Source: Nanobdellota archaeon (lineage in GTDB: Archaea; Nanobdellota; Nanobdellia; Woesearchaeales; JAGLGH01). Taken from it: 13,604 bases of DNA. Under the pieces are notes generated by a model that was given only the letters and a program-made list of their open reading frames with translations, was not told the origin of the DNA and did not search any database. Position numbers and translations under genes: made by a program. The number at the start of each line of letters is the position of its first letter. Position 1 is the first letter of the stretch. The stretch lies in NCBI GenBank assembly GCA_023144115.1, contig JAGLGH010000058.1, positions 1 to 13,604 of the forward strand, in the 5' to 3' direction. Of the stretch, positions 1 through 7,308 are shown in pieces.

Positions 1-70
1 TTAGAAAGCTTTGCTTTCCAACTTAAATTATTTTATAATTTATAAACAATCAAAAGTCTACTGTGCAAAC
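1..70 (-). other. AT-rich region after uL15 with small hairpin
   Basis: This stretch follows the uL15 stop codon and contains no open reading frame of note. On the minus strand it carries a run of A and T (about 46 down to 23) with a TTTATAAAT element, then a perfect inverted repeat, GAAAGC/GCTTTC with a 3-base loop, at positions 4-18. It could be an untranslated spacer with a terminator, or the promoter region of the next gene, which in most archaea is secY. The window ends before this can be decided. Confidence 0.35.
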
Positions 71-514
71 TTATTCACTCACCTTAACTTCGCCGCCAAT
101 AGACTGGATTTTCTCTATTGCAGATTTTGAAGCGCAGCAAGCAGTAATCTTCATCTTCTTTGTGACTTTTCCTGTGGCCAGCAATTTATCGCATCCAATA
201 TCTGCGAGATTCAGGACAAAGAACTCACCTTCTTTTTTTGCCTTGCCTTCTGTCAAATAATTTTCCATGTTATCTTCAATGATCTTTATATTAATAATAT
301 CAATTTTCTTTTTGTTCACTTTATTGAATCCATACTTTCCAAAATATTTTTTATTTGCCCAATTTGAAGGTTTATTTGCATCTCCTCTTTTCCCAGAGCC
401 TGCATTACCCCTTCCACCTCTATTGCCTGCGCCCCTGTGCTTCTTCTTAGAACCCCATCCATGAGTATGAGTCCCTCTTTGCCTGCTTAATTTTGGCCTT
501 TGATTTGTTACCAC
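71..514 (-). CDS. rpl15: Large-subunit ribosomal protein uL15 (archaeal L15)
   Basis: A 147-residue 50S protein that binds 23S rRNA. Residues 15-44 are the basic, glycine-rich arm typical of the family (THTHGWGSKKKHRGAG, then NRGGRGNAGSGKRG), which threads into the rRNA core. The C-terminal half is a small globular domain ending in the VTKKMKITACCASKSAIEKI region, a family hallmark. The length is normal for archaea. The start is a GTG codon directly after the uL30 TAA stop (no spacer); AAAGGATGAT in the end of uL30 can serve as its ribosome binding site. No in-frame ATG lies before the conserved arm, so GTG is the best start. It is the last gene of the visible cluster and is probably translationally coupled to uL30. 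Confidence 0.95.
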   Translation of the reverse strand: MVTNQRPKLSRQRGTHTHGWGSKKKHRGAGNRGGRGNAGSGKRGDANKPSNWANKKYFGKYGFNKVNKKKIDIINIKIIEDNMENYLTEGKAKKEGEFFVLNLADIGCDKLLATGKVTKKMKITACCASKSAIEKIQSIGGEVKVSE

Positions 515-901
515 TTAGATCATCCTTTTTATCAATTCATTTATCATTTCCTTCCTGTTTCCTAATCCGCCACCGACAGAGAATGGAATCTTTATTCCTT
601 TTCTGCCATATCCCTTCCTTGGTGGATGCAGTGTGAAAAGAGTATCTCCTTCTTTACCTCTTTTCTCAACAAGAAGATTATAAGTATCATCATCTATTAT
701 ACCAAATGTAGTAAAATCCTTTACCTTCATGCACATCCCAAGAAATGCATCTGTCTTTGGGACAATAGCACAATTATTTTTTCGATAAAGATTAAGCATA
801 TCAAGGGTCTGTTTTATATCATGCTTTATGCCAGTCACGCCTCTTATGCGAATGATAGCTAACCTTTCATTAGTCCCCTTGGTGTTTGGTTTCTCTTCCA
901 T
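515..901 (-). CDS. rpl30: Large-subunit ribosomal protein uL30, short form
   Basis: A 128-residue 50S protein. Residues 13-62 match the uL30 ferredoxin-like core (LAIIRIRGVTGIKHDIKQTL, then the CAIVPKTDAFLGMCMKVKDF region). Residues 88-128 match the C-terminal part shared by archaeal and eukaryotic L30/L7 proteins (LFTLHPPRKG, then GGGLGNRKEMINELIKRM). Archaeal homologues are usually near 150-155 residues because a helical segment of about 45 residues sits between these blocks. Here only a short linker around residues 79-87 joins them. The reading frame is intact through the junction, so this looks like a natural short form rather than a frameshift. It starts 2 bases after the uS5 stop and abuts uL15. 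Identity is secure; the missing segment is inferred from remembered family structure. Confidence 0.94.
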   Translation of the reverse strand: MEEKPNTKGTNERLAIIRIRGVTGIKHDIKQTLDMLNLYRKNNCAIVPKTDAFLGMCMKVKDFTTFGIIDDDTYNLLVEKRGKEGDTLFTLHPPRKGYGRKGIKIPFSVGGGLGNRKEMINELIKRMI

Positions 902-903
902 TT

Positions 904-1830
904 TTACTTCTCTTCCTTCCTCATGCTTCCTTCAACAATTCCCAGTCTCTCACGATCTCTCTGGGATATTTTCATCTTATTAAGACTATGAAGCGCATCA
1001 ACGCATGCTTTGATCAGGTTTGTCTTGGTTTTTGTCTGGCCTAATGTCCTTGACCATACATCTGTTATGCCTGCCAGTTTAAGTACTTTTTGGCATTCAG
1101 GCTCAACACACAAACCAGTTCCTTTTGGAGCAGGCATAAGCTTTAATCTTACTGAACCACAGCTCCCTGATACTTCGAAAGGTATTGAGTGAGGCTGTTT
1201 GCATTCACATTCCCAACTGCCGCAACCTCTTCTTATCTGCATAATGTTAAGCTTAGCATTTCTCATTGATTTTTCTCTTGCAGGCACTGTTTCTTTGCTC
1301 TTGCCATAACCTACTCCTACATATCCATTTTTATTGCCTACAACAGCAAATGTCGCAAAGCTCGGCTTATTTCCTTCTTTTGTTTTTTTCTGAGTTTGTT
1401 TGAAAATCCTTCTCTGTCCACCGCCAAACTTACCCTTGGCCTGACCTATCAAAAGAAGATCTGATTCAATATCAGCCAGGAGAACTTCTGCAATCTCTGG
1501 CTCCATCACTTTTAGACCTTGTTCCCTGATTTCAGCAAAAGTTTTTATTTCTCCAGATTTTACTTTCTTTCCAAGCTCAGTTCTTGGTTCCCATCCGCCT
1601 ATTGCATCATCTAAAGCTCTCTTGCTTTCAGTTTTAGCTGCTTCTTGAGCTGCTGCTTCTTCTTCAAGCGGTTCTTCTTCAGGTTCACTCTCTTCAATTT
1701 CTAATTCCACTTTGGAATCTTCTTCAACATTCATATTCTCATCACCTGAAGTCTTCTCTCCTTCCTTAGCATTTTCCTCAACAGCGCTATCTTCAGGGAT
1801 ATTCTCAGTCTTATTCTCCTCAATTGACAT
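904..1830 (-). CDS. rps5: Small-subunit ribosomal protein uS5 with acidic N-terminal extension
   Basis: A 308-residue 30S protein involved in decoding accuracy and formation of the mRNA entry channel. The conserved archaeal body starts near W80 (WEPRTELGKKVKSGEI) and includes the double-stranded-RNA-binding-like N-domain (ATFAVVGNKNGYVGVGYGKS, about 159-178), the RRGCGSWECEC motif (200-210), and the C-domain (LMPAPKGTGL, then LAGITDVWSRTLGQTKTKTN). Archaeal uS5 is usually about 210-240 residues. The excess is residues 1-79, which are dominated by Glu with Asp, Ala, Ser and Asn and contain almost no aromatic residue. The ATG lies 1 base after the uL18 stop. Internal ATG codons would give a shorter extension (M33), but the tight junction favours the long form. 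The acidic tail is unusual for an rRNA-binding protein and is probably disordered. Confidence 0.95.
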   Translation of the reverse strand: MSIEENKTENIPEDSAVEENAKEGEKTSGDENMNVEEDSKVELEIEESEPEEEPLEEEAAAQEAAKTESKRALDDAIGGWEPRTELGKKVKSGEIKTFAEIREQGLKVMEPEIAEVLLADIESDLLLIGQAKGKFGGGQRRIFKQTQKKTKEGNKPSFATFAVVGNKNGYVGVGYGKSKETVPAREKSMRNAKLNIMQIRRGCGSWECECKQPHSIPFEVSGSCGSVRLKLMPAPKGTGLCVEPECQKVLKLAGITDVWSRTLGQTKTKTNLIKACVDALHSLNKMKISQRDRERLGIVEGSMRKEEK

Positions 1831-1831
1831 T

Positions 1832-2419
1832 TTAGTTAACTCCGATTATCTTGTTTTTAATATTTTCAAATAATTTCTCAATCATCATTGGGTCATTGTT
1901 ATCTTTTAAATATTTTGAAAACTGTTTCTTATAAGCATCTGCATCTTTTTCTTTAAGCATCTTTGCAAACGCTGCAATATCCTTGCCTGTTATCCTTTCT
2001 TCACTTGGAAAAATATCACTACCGCAAGGGATATCCATCCCTGCATCAATAGCACCTTTGACCAAAGCATATATCCTTGAGCCTTTGATAGACATATGCA
2101 TGCCCAAATCAAGCACAACATGCTTTATCTTAAGATCTGCAGCTTTCTTACCTATAAGAAGCCCAGTAAGATATGCACTAGGGACATTTCCCTTTACAGG
2201 CCACCCCATCTTCTCAAGCGCTTTTGAAGTAACAGTTACCACAACCTTATCCCCTTCAGGAGAATACTTTACTATTTGGACAGAGACATGATTAAGGGAT
2301 CTCCTTATGACCAAACGAGGCATGCCTGATTTTAAAATCTTAAGCCTTTTTTTGTAGTTGGTCTTTCCTTCCCTTTTTCTTCTGAATTGTACTGTGCGAG
2401 TCTTGGATTTTTTATTCAT
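1832..2419 (-). CDS. rpl18: Large-subunit ribosomal protein uL18 (archaeal L18)
   Basis: A 195-residue protein of the 5S rRNA-containing central protuberance, where it acts with uL5. The N-terminus is the expected basic tract with FRRKREGKTNYKKRLKIL (12-29), followed by the PRLVIRRSLNHVSVQIV strand region, and the core contains GHIGKK-like LTGLLIGKKAA and LDLGMHMSIKGSRIYALVKG (104-122). GAIDAGMDIPCG and the FPSEERITGKDIA segment (137-149) match the archaeal/eukaryotic (L5e-like) form rather than the shorter bacterial one. The length is normal for archaea. It begins 9 bases after eL19 and ends 1 base before uS5, the standard archaeal order. Confidence 0.96.
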   Translation of the reverse strand: MNKKSKTRTVQFRRKREGKTNYKKRLKILKSGMPRLVIRRSLNHVSVQIVKYSPEGDKVVVTVTSKALEKMGWPVKGNVPSAYLTGLLIGKKAADLKIKHVVLDLGMHMSIKGSRIYALVKGAIDAGMDIPCGSDIFPSEERITGKDIAAFAKMLKEKDADAYKKQFSKYLKDNNDPMMIEKLFENIKNKIIGVN

Positions 2420-2428
2420 TTTTAATCA

Positions 2429-2884
2429 TCATTCTTTCTTTTTTATCATATTCTGCTCATCAATATAGAGCCTCATGTGTCTCTTTGACCTGAAAAATCC
2501 GCCTTTAGCTTTCCGGTAGAGATTTTGGTATGTTGAAGTCTCAATAAGCTTCTTATCTCTCAAGACTTTAAGCATTGGTTTCAATGACCTTATCTTGATC
2601 ATCCATATTTCTTTCCTTGGCAGCCTCGCTGTCTTTTTACCTTTCCTGCTGCCTTGGCCTTTCATTCTTCCTTTCCTTTTCTGCTCAAGTATGAATCTTG
2701 CCCGTCCTCTTGAAACACCTGTCTTTGGCTTAATCTTGATTGCCTTATCCTTAATTAGGGTCTTTAAGTCAGCTTTGGTAATGGATTCTTTAATTTCATC
2801 TAGTCTTGTCTCATCAAATACAACCCTTTTGGAAGAAACTCCAGCCAGGTCTGCAACAATCCTTTTTTGAACATTTAGTTTCAT
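2429..2884 (-). CDS. rpl19e: Large-subunit ribosomal protein eL19
   Basis: A 151-residue protein found in archaea and eukaryotes but not bacteria; it binds 23S rRNA and contributes to an inter-subunit bridge through its C-terminal helix. It opens with the family signature QKRIVADLAGVSSKRVVFD (6-24), continues with the helical IKESITKADLKTLIKDKAI region, and has the strongly basic linker GVSRGRARFILEQKRKGRM and GQGSRKGKKTARLPRKEIW (56-94). The C-terminal part contains YRKAKGGFFRSKRHMRLYI (123-141). The length matches archaeal homologues. The ATG lies 2 bases downstream of the eL32 stop, and the gene occupies its usual place between eL32 and uL18. Confidence 0.96.
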   Translation of the reverse strand: MKLNVQKRIVADLAGVSSKRVVFDETRLDEIKESITKADLKTLIKDKAIKIKPKTGVSRGRARFILEQKRKGRMKGQGSRKGKKTARLPRKEIWMIKIRSLKPMLKVLRDKKLIETSTYQNLYRKAKGGFFRSKRHMRLYIDEQNMIKKKE

Positions 2885-2886
2885 TG

Positions 2887-3468
2887 TTATTCACGCTTTG
2901 ATATGAGTATCTTATCTTTTTCCTTTTTTTCTATTAATTTTTTATCTTCATCAGAAACATTTTCTACTTTGGATTCCAATTTCTCAGATTTCTTCTCTTC
3001 TGCTTCCTTTACCTTCTTTTTCTTTTCAGTATCTTTCTTCACCTGATCTTCTTTCTTCTTATTCCTGCCAGATTCTATCTTCGCTGCATATTTCTCTGTA
3101 TCTTTGATATTAAGCACTGCAATTTGCTTCTCTTTTGCAACTTTGAATATATCAAGCCTTTTCTTGTTCCCTACTGATGAATTGATTATGATTCCCTGTG
3201 CTTTATTGTCTATATTTTCAAGATCTTTCACACATGCGACATTGACCTTTACAAGACCCTCTTTGCTCAATCCAGCTACCTGCTTTGGAGATCCATAGCC
3301 AGTACTTACGCTGTTTCTATATCCTTTCCTGCAAAGCCTCATTTTAGACTGTAGACCCTTCGGCTTTCTCCATGCAACTCCAACTCTCTTTTTCTTATGA
3401 GAATCCTGCCTGCGAAAGTCTGGTTTTTTTGCCTTCATGGCTTTCCTCAAGATGATTAGCTTCTTCAT
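2887..3468 (-). CDS. rpl32e: Large-subunit ribosomal protein eL32 with charged C-terminal tail
   Basis: A 193-residue protein of the archaeal/eukaryotic eL32 family. The diagnostic core is KKPDFRRQDSHKKKRVGVAW (14-33) followed by RKPKGLQSKMRLCRKGYRNS (34-53) and VSTGYGSPKQVAGL (54-67); the end of the family domain is the FKVAKEKQIAVLN region (108-120). Residues from about 136 to the end are a Lys/Glu-rich tail with almost no hydrophobic clusters, likely helical or disordered, that is not part of the standard family. The first ATG overlaps the uL6 stop as ATGA, which supports this start and translational coupling. A methionine at residue 11 is a possible alternative start. Confidence 0.95.
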   Translation of the reverse strand: MKKLIILRKAMKAKKPDFRRQDSHKKKRVGVAWRKPKGLQSKMRLCRKGYRNSVSTGYGSPKQVAGLSKEGLVKVNVACVKDLENIDNKAQGIIINSSVGNKKRLDIFKVAKEKQIAVLNIKDTEKYAAKIESGRNKKKEDQVKKDTEKKKKVKEAEEKKSEKLESKVENVSDEDKKLIEKKEKDKILISKRE

Positions 3469-4013
3469 TTTATTTCCTTGCCGTCCTTCATTATCATATA
3501 TATTCCATCCTGGAAGATTCTTCGATCACGATTTGTTATCCTTGTCAATCTTTCTATGCTTGCTGCTGTGTCCCCAGCAATTTCTTTGCTGCAGGATTCG
3601 ACTATTATAAAATCGCCATCAAGCTTTACATCAACACCTGGCTTTATCTTATATACGCGTGGCACTTTCTCTCCAAGGAAGTTCTTTACAGACACATCAG
3701 TCTTGGATACGCTTACATTCATAGGGAAATGACCTGAACAGATTTTGAGTTTATAGATGTGGCCTTCCATAACACCTCTTTGTATATTTACTATGTGCGC
3801 TCTAAGAGTAAACATATCTTTTTTCTCCCTGTTAGTTGGTTTCTCAGCAGTAAGTGTGATCATATTTTTTTCTGATTTTACCTTGATGCGAGGATTATCC
3901 CACTTTCGGAGAATCTCTCCCTTATTCCCTTTTATAGTGATGGTCCTGCCATCTATAACTATAGTTACGCCTTCAGGGATTTCAATTGTCTTTTCAAGTG
4001 TTTTTATTTTCAT
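3465..4013 (-). CDS. rpl6: Large-subunit ribosomal protein uL6 (archaeal L6)
   Basis: A 182-residue 50S protein near the factor-binding stalk base. It shows the two tandem uL6 folds: an N-terminal repeat with IEIPEGVTIVIDGRTITIKG (10-29) and the archaeal RMFTLRAH-like sequence DMFTLRAHIVNIQRGVMEGH (66-85), then a C-terminal repeat with the phrase ICSGHFPMNVSVSKTDVSVK and NFLGEKVPRVYKIKPGV (111-127). The closing RLTRITNRDRRIFQDGIYMI (154-173) is the archaeal signature. The length is normal. It starts 32 bases after uS8, one of the larger gaps of the cluster, with no clear Shine-Dalgarno sequence in that AT-rich spacer. It overlaps eL32 by ATGA. Confidence 0.96.
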   Translation of the reverse strand: MKIKTLEKTIEIPEGVTIVIDGRTITIKGNKGEILRKWDNPRIKVKSEKNMITLTAEKPTNREKKDMFTLRAHIVNIQRGVMEGHIYKLKICSGHFPMNVSVSKTDVSVKNFLGEKVPRVYKIKPGVDVKLDGDFIIVESCSKEIAGDTAASIERLTRITNRDRRIFQDGIYMIMKDGKEIK

Positions 4014-4045
4014 TTTTAAATCTTGATTATATTTCCAATATCAGC

Positions 4046-4438
4046 CTAATAACAATATGCCAGCAGCCTGCCACCCAATGCCTTTTCCTTAGCTTCCTCA
4101 TTTGTCATTATGCCTTGCGAAGTCGAGACTATAAGCACCCCAAACCCTTTTGAAGGTAGGTATCTTTTCTCAAACTTTTCATAATCATCCTTCTTTATTG
4201 CATATCTGGGCTTTATGACACCGCATTTATTTACCCTACCTAGTAGATTAACAACAATTGAGCCCCCTCTTGAATCATCCAATTCATTGAATTTGCCAAT
4301 GAGTTGTCTTTCATTAAGGATTTTCAACAGAGTCCTGATTATATTTGAGACTGGGCTTATTATGCACTCGTTTCGTCCAAGCCTCTCAGTGTTCATTATT
4401 TTTGAAAATGCATTTGCAAGTGGGTCATTCATAGACAT
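4046..4438 (-). CDS. rps8: Small-subunit ribosomal protein uS8 (archaeal S8)
   Basis: A 130-residue 30S assembly protein that binds the central domain of 16S rRNA. It opens with NDPLANAFSKIMNTERLGRN (4-23), the usual uS8 start, and has the RGGSIVVNLLGRVNKCGVIKP strand segment and PRYAIKKDDYEKFEKRYLPS (77-96). It ends with the conserved GFGVLIVSTSQGIMTNEEAK (98-117) and EKALGGRLLAYCY. The length is the archaeal norm of about 130. Met1 and Met3 are both plausible starts and differ by only two residues. It lies 9 bases after uS14 and upstream of uL6. Confidence 0.96.
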   Translation of the reverse strand: MSMNDPLANAFSKIMNTERLGRNECIISPVSNIIRTLLKILNERQLIGKFNELDDSRGGSIVVNLLGRVNKCGVIKPRYAIKKDDYEKFEKRYLPSKGFGVLIVSTSQGIMTNEEAKEKALGGRLLAYCY

Positions 4439-4447
4439 TTTTTAACC

Positions 4448-4678
4448 TCATGAATATTTTTTAAATCCTATTTTTGTTGCTATCTGCCTGAAGCATTGCC
4501 TGCATAAGCCAAGGTTGTACTTATTTATATGCCCCCCTAGCCTGCCACAACGTGTACATGGTTTGAGCGCTTTTCCGCACGACCTTTCCTTCGGCGCATT
4601 GTGTTTGATATATTTCTTTAGCTTTGGTGGCTTAACCTTAAGCTGTTTAAATACTTTCTTATGTGAACTGACAGTCAT
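4448..4678 (-). CDS. rps14: Small-subunit ribosomal protein uS14, zinc form with N-terminal extension
   Basis: A 76-residue 30S head protein of the zinc-binding type. The ligands are C41-x2-C44 and C59-x2-C62, and the typical ending [19 protein letters not shown] is present. Archaeal uS14 is usually about 50-57 residues, starting just before the block corresponding here to [14 protein letters not shown] (28-41). This gene adds roughly 25 basic residues in front (residues 1-27). The start is well supported: the ATG overlaps the uL5 stop as ATGA, a GGTGA ribosome binding site lies 6 bases upstream, and no other in-frame Met exists. The extension is therefore probably real. Identity is certain; the role of the extension is unknown. 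Confidence 0.95.
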   Translation of the reverse strand: MTVSSHKKVFKQLKVKPPKLKKYIKHNAPKERSCGKALKPCTRCGRLGGHINKYNLGLCRQCFRQIATKIGFKKYS

Positions 4679-5190
4679 TCTTCTTCACCAAATTTTATAT
4701 TAAATTCTTTTTTCATCACATCAATAACTTCTTCTTTTGATATCCTGTGATTATTTTTTACTTTTGTTTTCCTAAGCTTACGCATCTTTATCCTATATCC
4801 TGGCCTCTCAAATGTTACGCAGACTTCAAGCCCCATCATGCCTATGTCAGGGTCATATTCTACTCCAGGGATATCAATATATTCATGGATTCCGAATGCA
4901 AGGTTGCCGTTTGCATCAAATTGGGATTCGCTGAGCATGTTATCTTTAGCTTCAAGCAGCCTCTTCAATACTTCAACTGCTTTCTCTTTTCTTAAGGTAA
5001 TCTTGCATCCTATCGGAAGACCAGGTCTTAGACCCCAACTGGGAATCCTCTTTGATGTTATTGTTTTTACAGGTGCTATACCTGTTATGGCCTTAAGCAG
5101 GAGTATTCCTTTCTCAAGCTTATTCATATCCTTGCCTACGCCGATATTCAGCGTGACTTTCGCGATCCTTATCTTTCTCATCTGATTCAT
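4675..5190 (-). CDS. rpl5: Large-subunit ribosomal protein uL5 (archaeal L5)
   Basis: A 171-residue protein that binds 5S rRNA and contacts P-site tRNA in the central protuberance. It begins with [20 protein letters not shown], almost the standard archaeal N-terminus, then has the [20 protein letters not shown] segment (45-64), the [20 protein letters not shown] region (98-117) and the [15 protein letters not shown] motif (128-142). The length agrees with archaeal homologues. Met1 is favoured over Met4 because the family usually has an N-P/Q-M start. The 27-base AT-rich gap from eS4 contains GATGAGA, which may act as a weak ribosome binding site. Confidence 0.96.
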   Translation of the reverse strand: MNQMRKIRIAKVTLNIGVGKDMNKLEKGILLLKAITGIAPVKTITSKRIPSWGLRPGLPIGCKITLRKEKAVEVLKRLLEAKDNMLSESQFDANGNLAFGIHEYIDIPGVEYDPDIGMMGLEVCVTFERPGYRIKMRKLRKTKVKNNHRISKEEVIDVMKKEFNIKFGEEE

Positions 5191-5217
5191 TTTATCTCAT
5201 CAATTATTATAATTTTA

Positions 5218-5910
5218 TCATTGCACCTTTACAGCAGGTTTTCCTTTGCCTATCACAAATGCATACTTTTTCAGTGTCTCAATCTCTGTCTTATCTGAAG
5301 TTATCATTCTTATGTTTCTATCTTCAATCGCACTAACTATGCCCACTGCGCCCGCATTCTTTCCTCCTATAAGGAATATGCAGCTTTTTTCCCCAAGTGG
5401 AAAATGATCCTTTATCTCTTGTTTTGGAAGACTTATCAATAATGTGTCCCCCACATTATAATCATTTTTCCCGATAATCATATTTCTTCCGTCAGACAAG
5501 TTAAGCTGGATTTTATTTCCCCTAAGCAGAGTCTTTTTCATCAGCTTGCACGGCTTGAGTTCAGCATCTTTCTCATCAATCTCAATAGCGTCTATCTTAG
5601 CATATTCATTCAGGATAACCCGAAAATGTTTCTTTGTTTTTGGGAATGTGACAACATCAAAGAGTCCAGTCATATACCTATGATCCTTTCGGGGTACTCC
5701 ATCAACAAGCACATCCTTAGCATAAGCTACTGCCTTGACCTCTTTTGTTGTAGCAGTAATACCAAGCACATATTTCAATAATGCATTTAAAGATAATCCA
5801 TCAGCCATCTTATGGCTTCCAGGCCTAGGTCTTGTGATGAACATTATGCCTTTCCTCTTTATCTGCCATGTATTAGGCATTGCTATCCTTTTGAGATGTT
5901 GCTTTACCAT
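5218..5910 (-). CDS. rps4e: Small-subunit ribosomal protein eS4
   Basis: A 230-residue 30S protein restricted to archaea and eukaryotes. It starts with the signature QHLKRIAMPNTWQIKRKG (4-21) and RPRPGSHKMADGLSLNALLK (27-46). An S4-type RNA-binding segment spans about 40-85 (VLVDGVPRKDHRYMTGLFDV), a central domain carries LNLSDGRNMIIG, and a KOW-like motif lies at about 178-195 (IFLIGGKNAGAVGIVSAIED). The length is slightly below the 235-245 usual in euryarchaea and all domains are present. It lies 3 bases after uL24 in the normal archaeal order. Confidence 0.96.
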   Translation of the reverse strand: MVKQHLKRIAMPNTWQIKRKGIMFITRPRPGSHKMADGLSLNALLKYVLGITATTKEVKAVAYAKDVLVDGVPRKDHRYMTGLFDVVTFPKTKKHFRVILNEYAKIDAIEIDEKDAELKPCKLMKKTLLRGNKIQLNLSDGRNMIIGKNDYNVGDTLLISLPKQEIKDHFPLGEKSCIFLIGGKNAGAVGIVSAIEDRNIRMITSDKTEIETLKKYAFVIGKGKPAVKVQ

Positions 5911-5913
5911 TTT

Positions 5914-6402
5914 TTAGTCTTCTCCTTCTTTTGCCTTGTTTTCTGCTTCTTTTTTCTTTTCCGCTTCTTTCTTCTTTTCTTCTTCTTTTTTCTTATTGCC
6001 AGATTCCTGGACAGTTGATTGTGATGATCTTGCGAGCATATCTTTCCTTTTCTTATCATCGAGGTTAAGTTCTGTTATCATAAGATTTGTTGGCTCAAGA
6101 GGAATCAGGTATTTTGTGCCTTCTTTTTTCACAGATTCAATACCTGTAATATATACTTTAGATTTTTTCAGGTCAATCCTCTCAACCTTTCCTACCTTGC
6201 CCTTGAAACCGCCTCTCATCACCTTAATTTTATCGCCTGTTTTTAAGCTGCATGATCTCTTGCCATATTTCTCCCTGAGCTCTTTTGAAAAGTGGGCTCT
6301 TACGAACTTCTGCCTTATATGAAGAGGAGCATTGAACCTAAATTTCCTCTGTTTTCTTGGCTGCGCGCTCCTGTTCCATGATTTTGAAAATGCTGTTTTC
6401 AT
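5914..6402 (-). CDS. rpl24: Large-subunit ribosomal protein uL24 with charged C-terminal tail
   Basis: A 162-residue protein that initiates 50S assembly by binding the 5' part of 23S rRNA. The N-terminal block SKSWNRSAQPRKQRKFRFNA (6-25) and PLHIRQKFVRAHFSKELREK (26-45) are archaeal/eukaryotic signatures, and a KOW motif follows at about 54-77 (TGDKIKVMRGGFKGKVGKVE). The usual archaeal length is about 120. Residues from about 127 onward are extra, and from 137 they are Lys/Glu/Ala repeats of the type KKEAEKKKEAE, likely helical. The ATG is preceded by AAGGA at a good distance in the 18-base gap after uL14, supporting the start. Confidence 0.95.
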   Translation of the reverse strand: MKTAFSKSWNRSAQPRKQRKFRFNAPLHIRQKFVRAHFSKELREKYGKRSCSLKTGDKIKVMRGGFKGKVGKVERIDLKKSKVYITGIESVKKEGTKYLIPLEPTNLMITELNLDDKKRKDMLARSSQSTVQESGNKKKEEEKKKEAEKKKEAENKAKEGED

Positions 6403-6420
6403 TTTTATTCCTTATCCTGA

Positions 6421-6822
6421 TTATACAATAATTTTTGCTATCTTTGATATTCCCGGGAACCTTTCGCAAGCCTCTTTTGCTATGGCTCCTTTGAAAATCG
6501 TGCCTTGAGGATTTCCTTTATCATCTTTAAGCACAACTGCTGAGTTATCTGCAAATTTTATCCTTGTCCCGTCAAATCTCCTATATTCCTTTTTCTGCCT
6601 TACAATGACTGCAAAGACAACTGTTTTCCTTATGTCCGGCTTTCCCTTCTGGACAGAAGCAAGGACTAAATCACCTACTCCTGCAGCTGGAAGCCTTCCT
6701 TTTCTGGTAGTATGACCTTTGACACCAAATATCTTAAGGATCTTCGCTCCACTATTATCGCATGTAGATATAACAGCACCTACTGGCAATCCCCTGACAA
6801 CTCTTGATGAAAGTGCTTTCAT
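6421..6822 (-). CDS. rpl14: Large-subunit ribosomal protein uL14 (archaeal L14)
   Basis: A 133-residue 50S protein at the subunit interface. It has the five-stranded barrel sequence with GAVISTCDNSGAKILKIFGV (15-34), the loop GRLPAAGVGDLVLASVQKGK (42-61), the FAVIVRQKKEYRRFDGTRIK strand (70-89), and DNSAVVLKDDKGNPQGT (92-108) leading to GAIAKEACERFPGISKIAKI. The length is normal for archaea and there is no tail. The ATG overlaps the uS17 stop as ATGA, so the two are probably translated in a coupled way. Confidence 0.97.
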   Translation of the reverse strand: MKALSSRVVRGLPVGAVISTCDNSGAKILKIFGVKGHTTRKGRLPAAGVGDLVLASVQKGKPDIRKTVVFAVIVRQKKEYRRFDGTRIKFADNSAVVLKDDKGNPQGTIFKGAIAKEACERFPGISKIAKIIV

Positions 6823-7307
6823 TCTTTCTTGACCTCTTCAATATTATCTTCAACATTATCTTCAACAATCTCTTCTTCTTTCTCTTCAAAAACAGGCTCG
6901 TCTTTAGCAGCTTTTTTGCTTGCCCCTGCCTCTTCAGACTCTGCCTTCTCCTTAATATGCTGCTCGACAAATATGTCATGCCCTAATTTTTCGACTATGA
7001 CAAAATGCTTTGTTTTACTCAATGGATGACACTCCATTGCCTTGACCTCATCTCCGATCTGAGCATTTATGCATGGAGGATTATGCACTCTGATTCGCGA
7101 CCTTTTTTTCAGGTATCTCTCATATTTTTTAATGAAAATTGTCCTTTCTGATTCTATAGTCGCACTTGTATGAATATCTTTTGAGACTATTATACCTTTG
7201 ATTACCTTTCCTCTCACACTCAGACTTCCATGAAATGGACATTTCTTGTCTGTGCATTCTACTTTAGGTGGTTTCACGTCGATGCCGATGTTTTTTGATT
7301 TAATCAT
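6819..7307 (-). CDS. rps17: Small-subunit ribosomal protein uS17 with acidic C-terminal tail
   Basis: A 162-residue 30S assembly protein. The core has the archaeal cysteine-containing motif CTDKKCPFHG (18-27), then VRGKVIKGIIVSKDIHTSAT (31-50), ERYLKKRSRIRVHNPPC (63-79) and the IGDEVKAMECHPLSKTKHFV region (84-103). Archaeal uS17 is usually about 105-115 residues. The segment from about 119 to 162 is extra and is strongly acidic at the end (EEKEEEIVEDNVEDNIEEV). The start lies 1 base after the rnp1 stop with GAGG 8 bases upstream. The tail is in the same frame and ends in the ATGA overlap with uL14, so it is not a read-through artefact. Confidence 0.95.
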   Translation of the reverse strand: MIKSKNIGIDVKPPKVECTDKKCPFHGSLSVRGKVIKGIIVSKDIHTSATIESERTIFIKKYERYLKKRSRIRVHNPPCINAQIGDEVKAMECHPLSKTKHFVIVEKLGHDIFVEQHIKEKAESEEAGASKKAAKDEPVFEEKEEEIVEDNVEDNIEEVKKE

Positions 7308-7308
7308 T

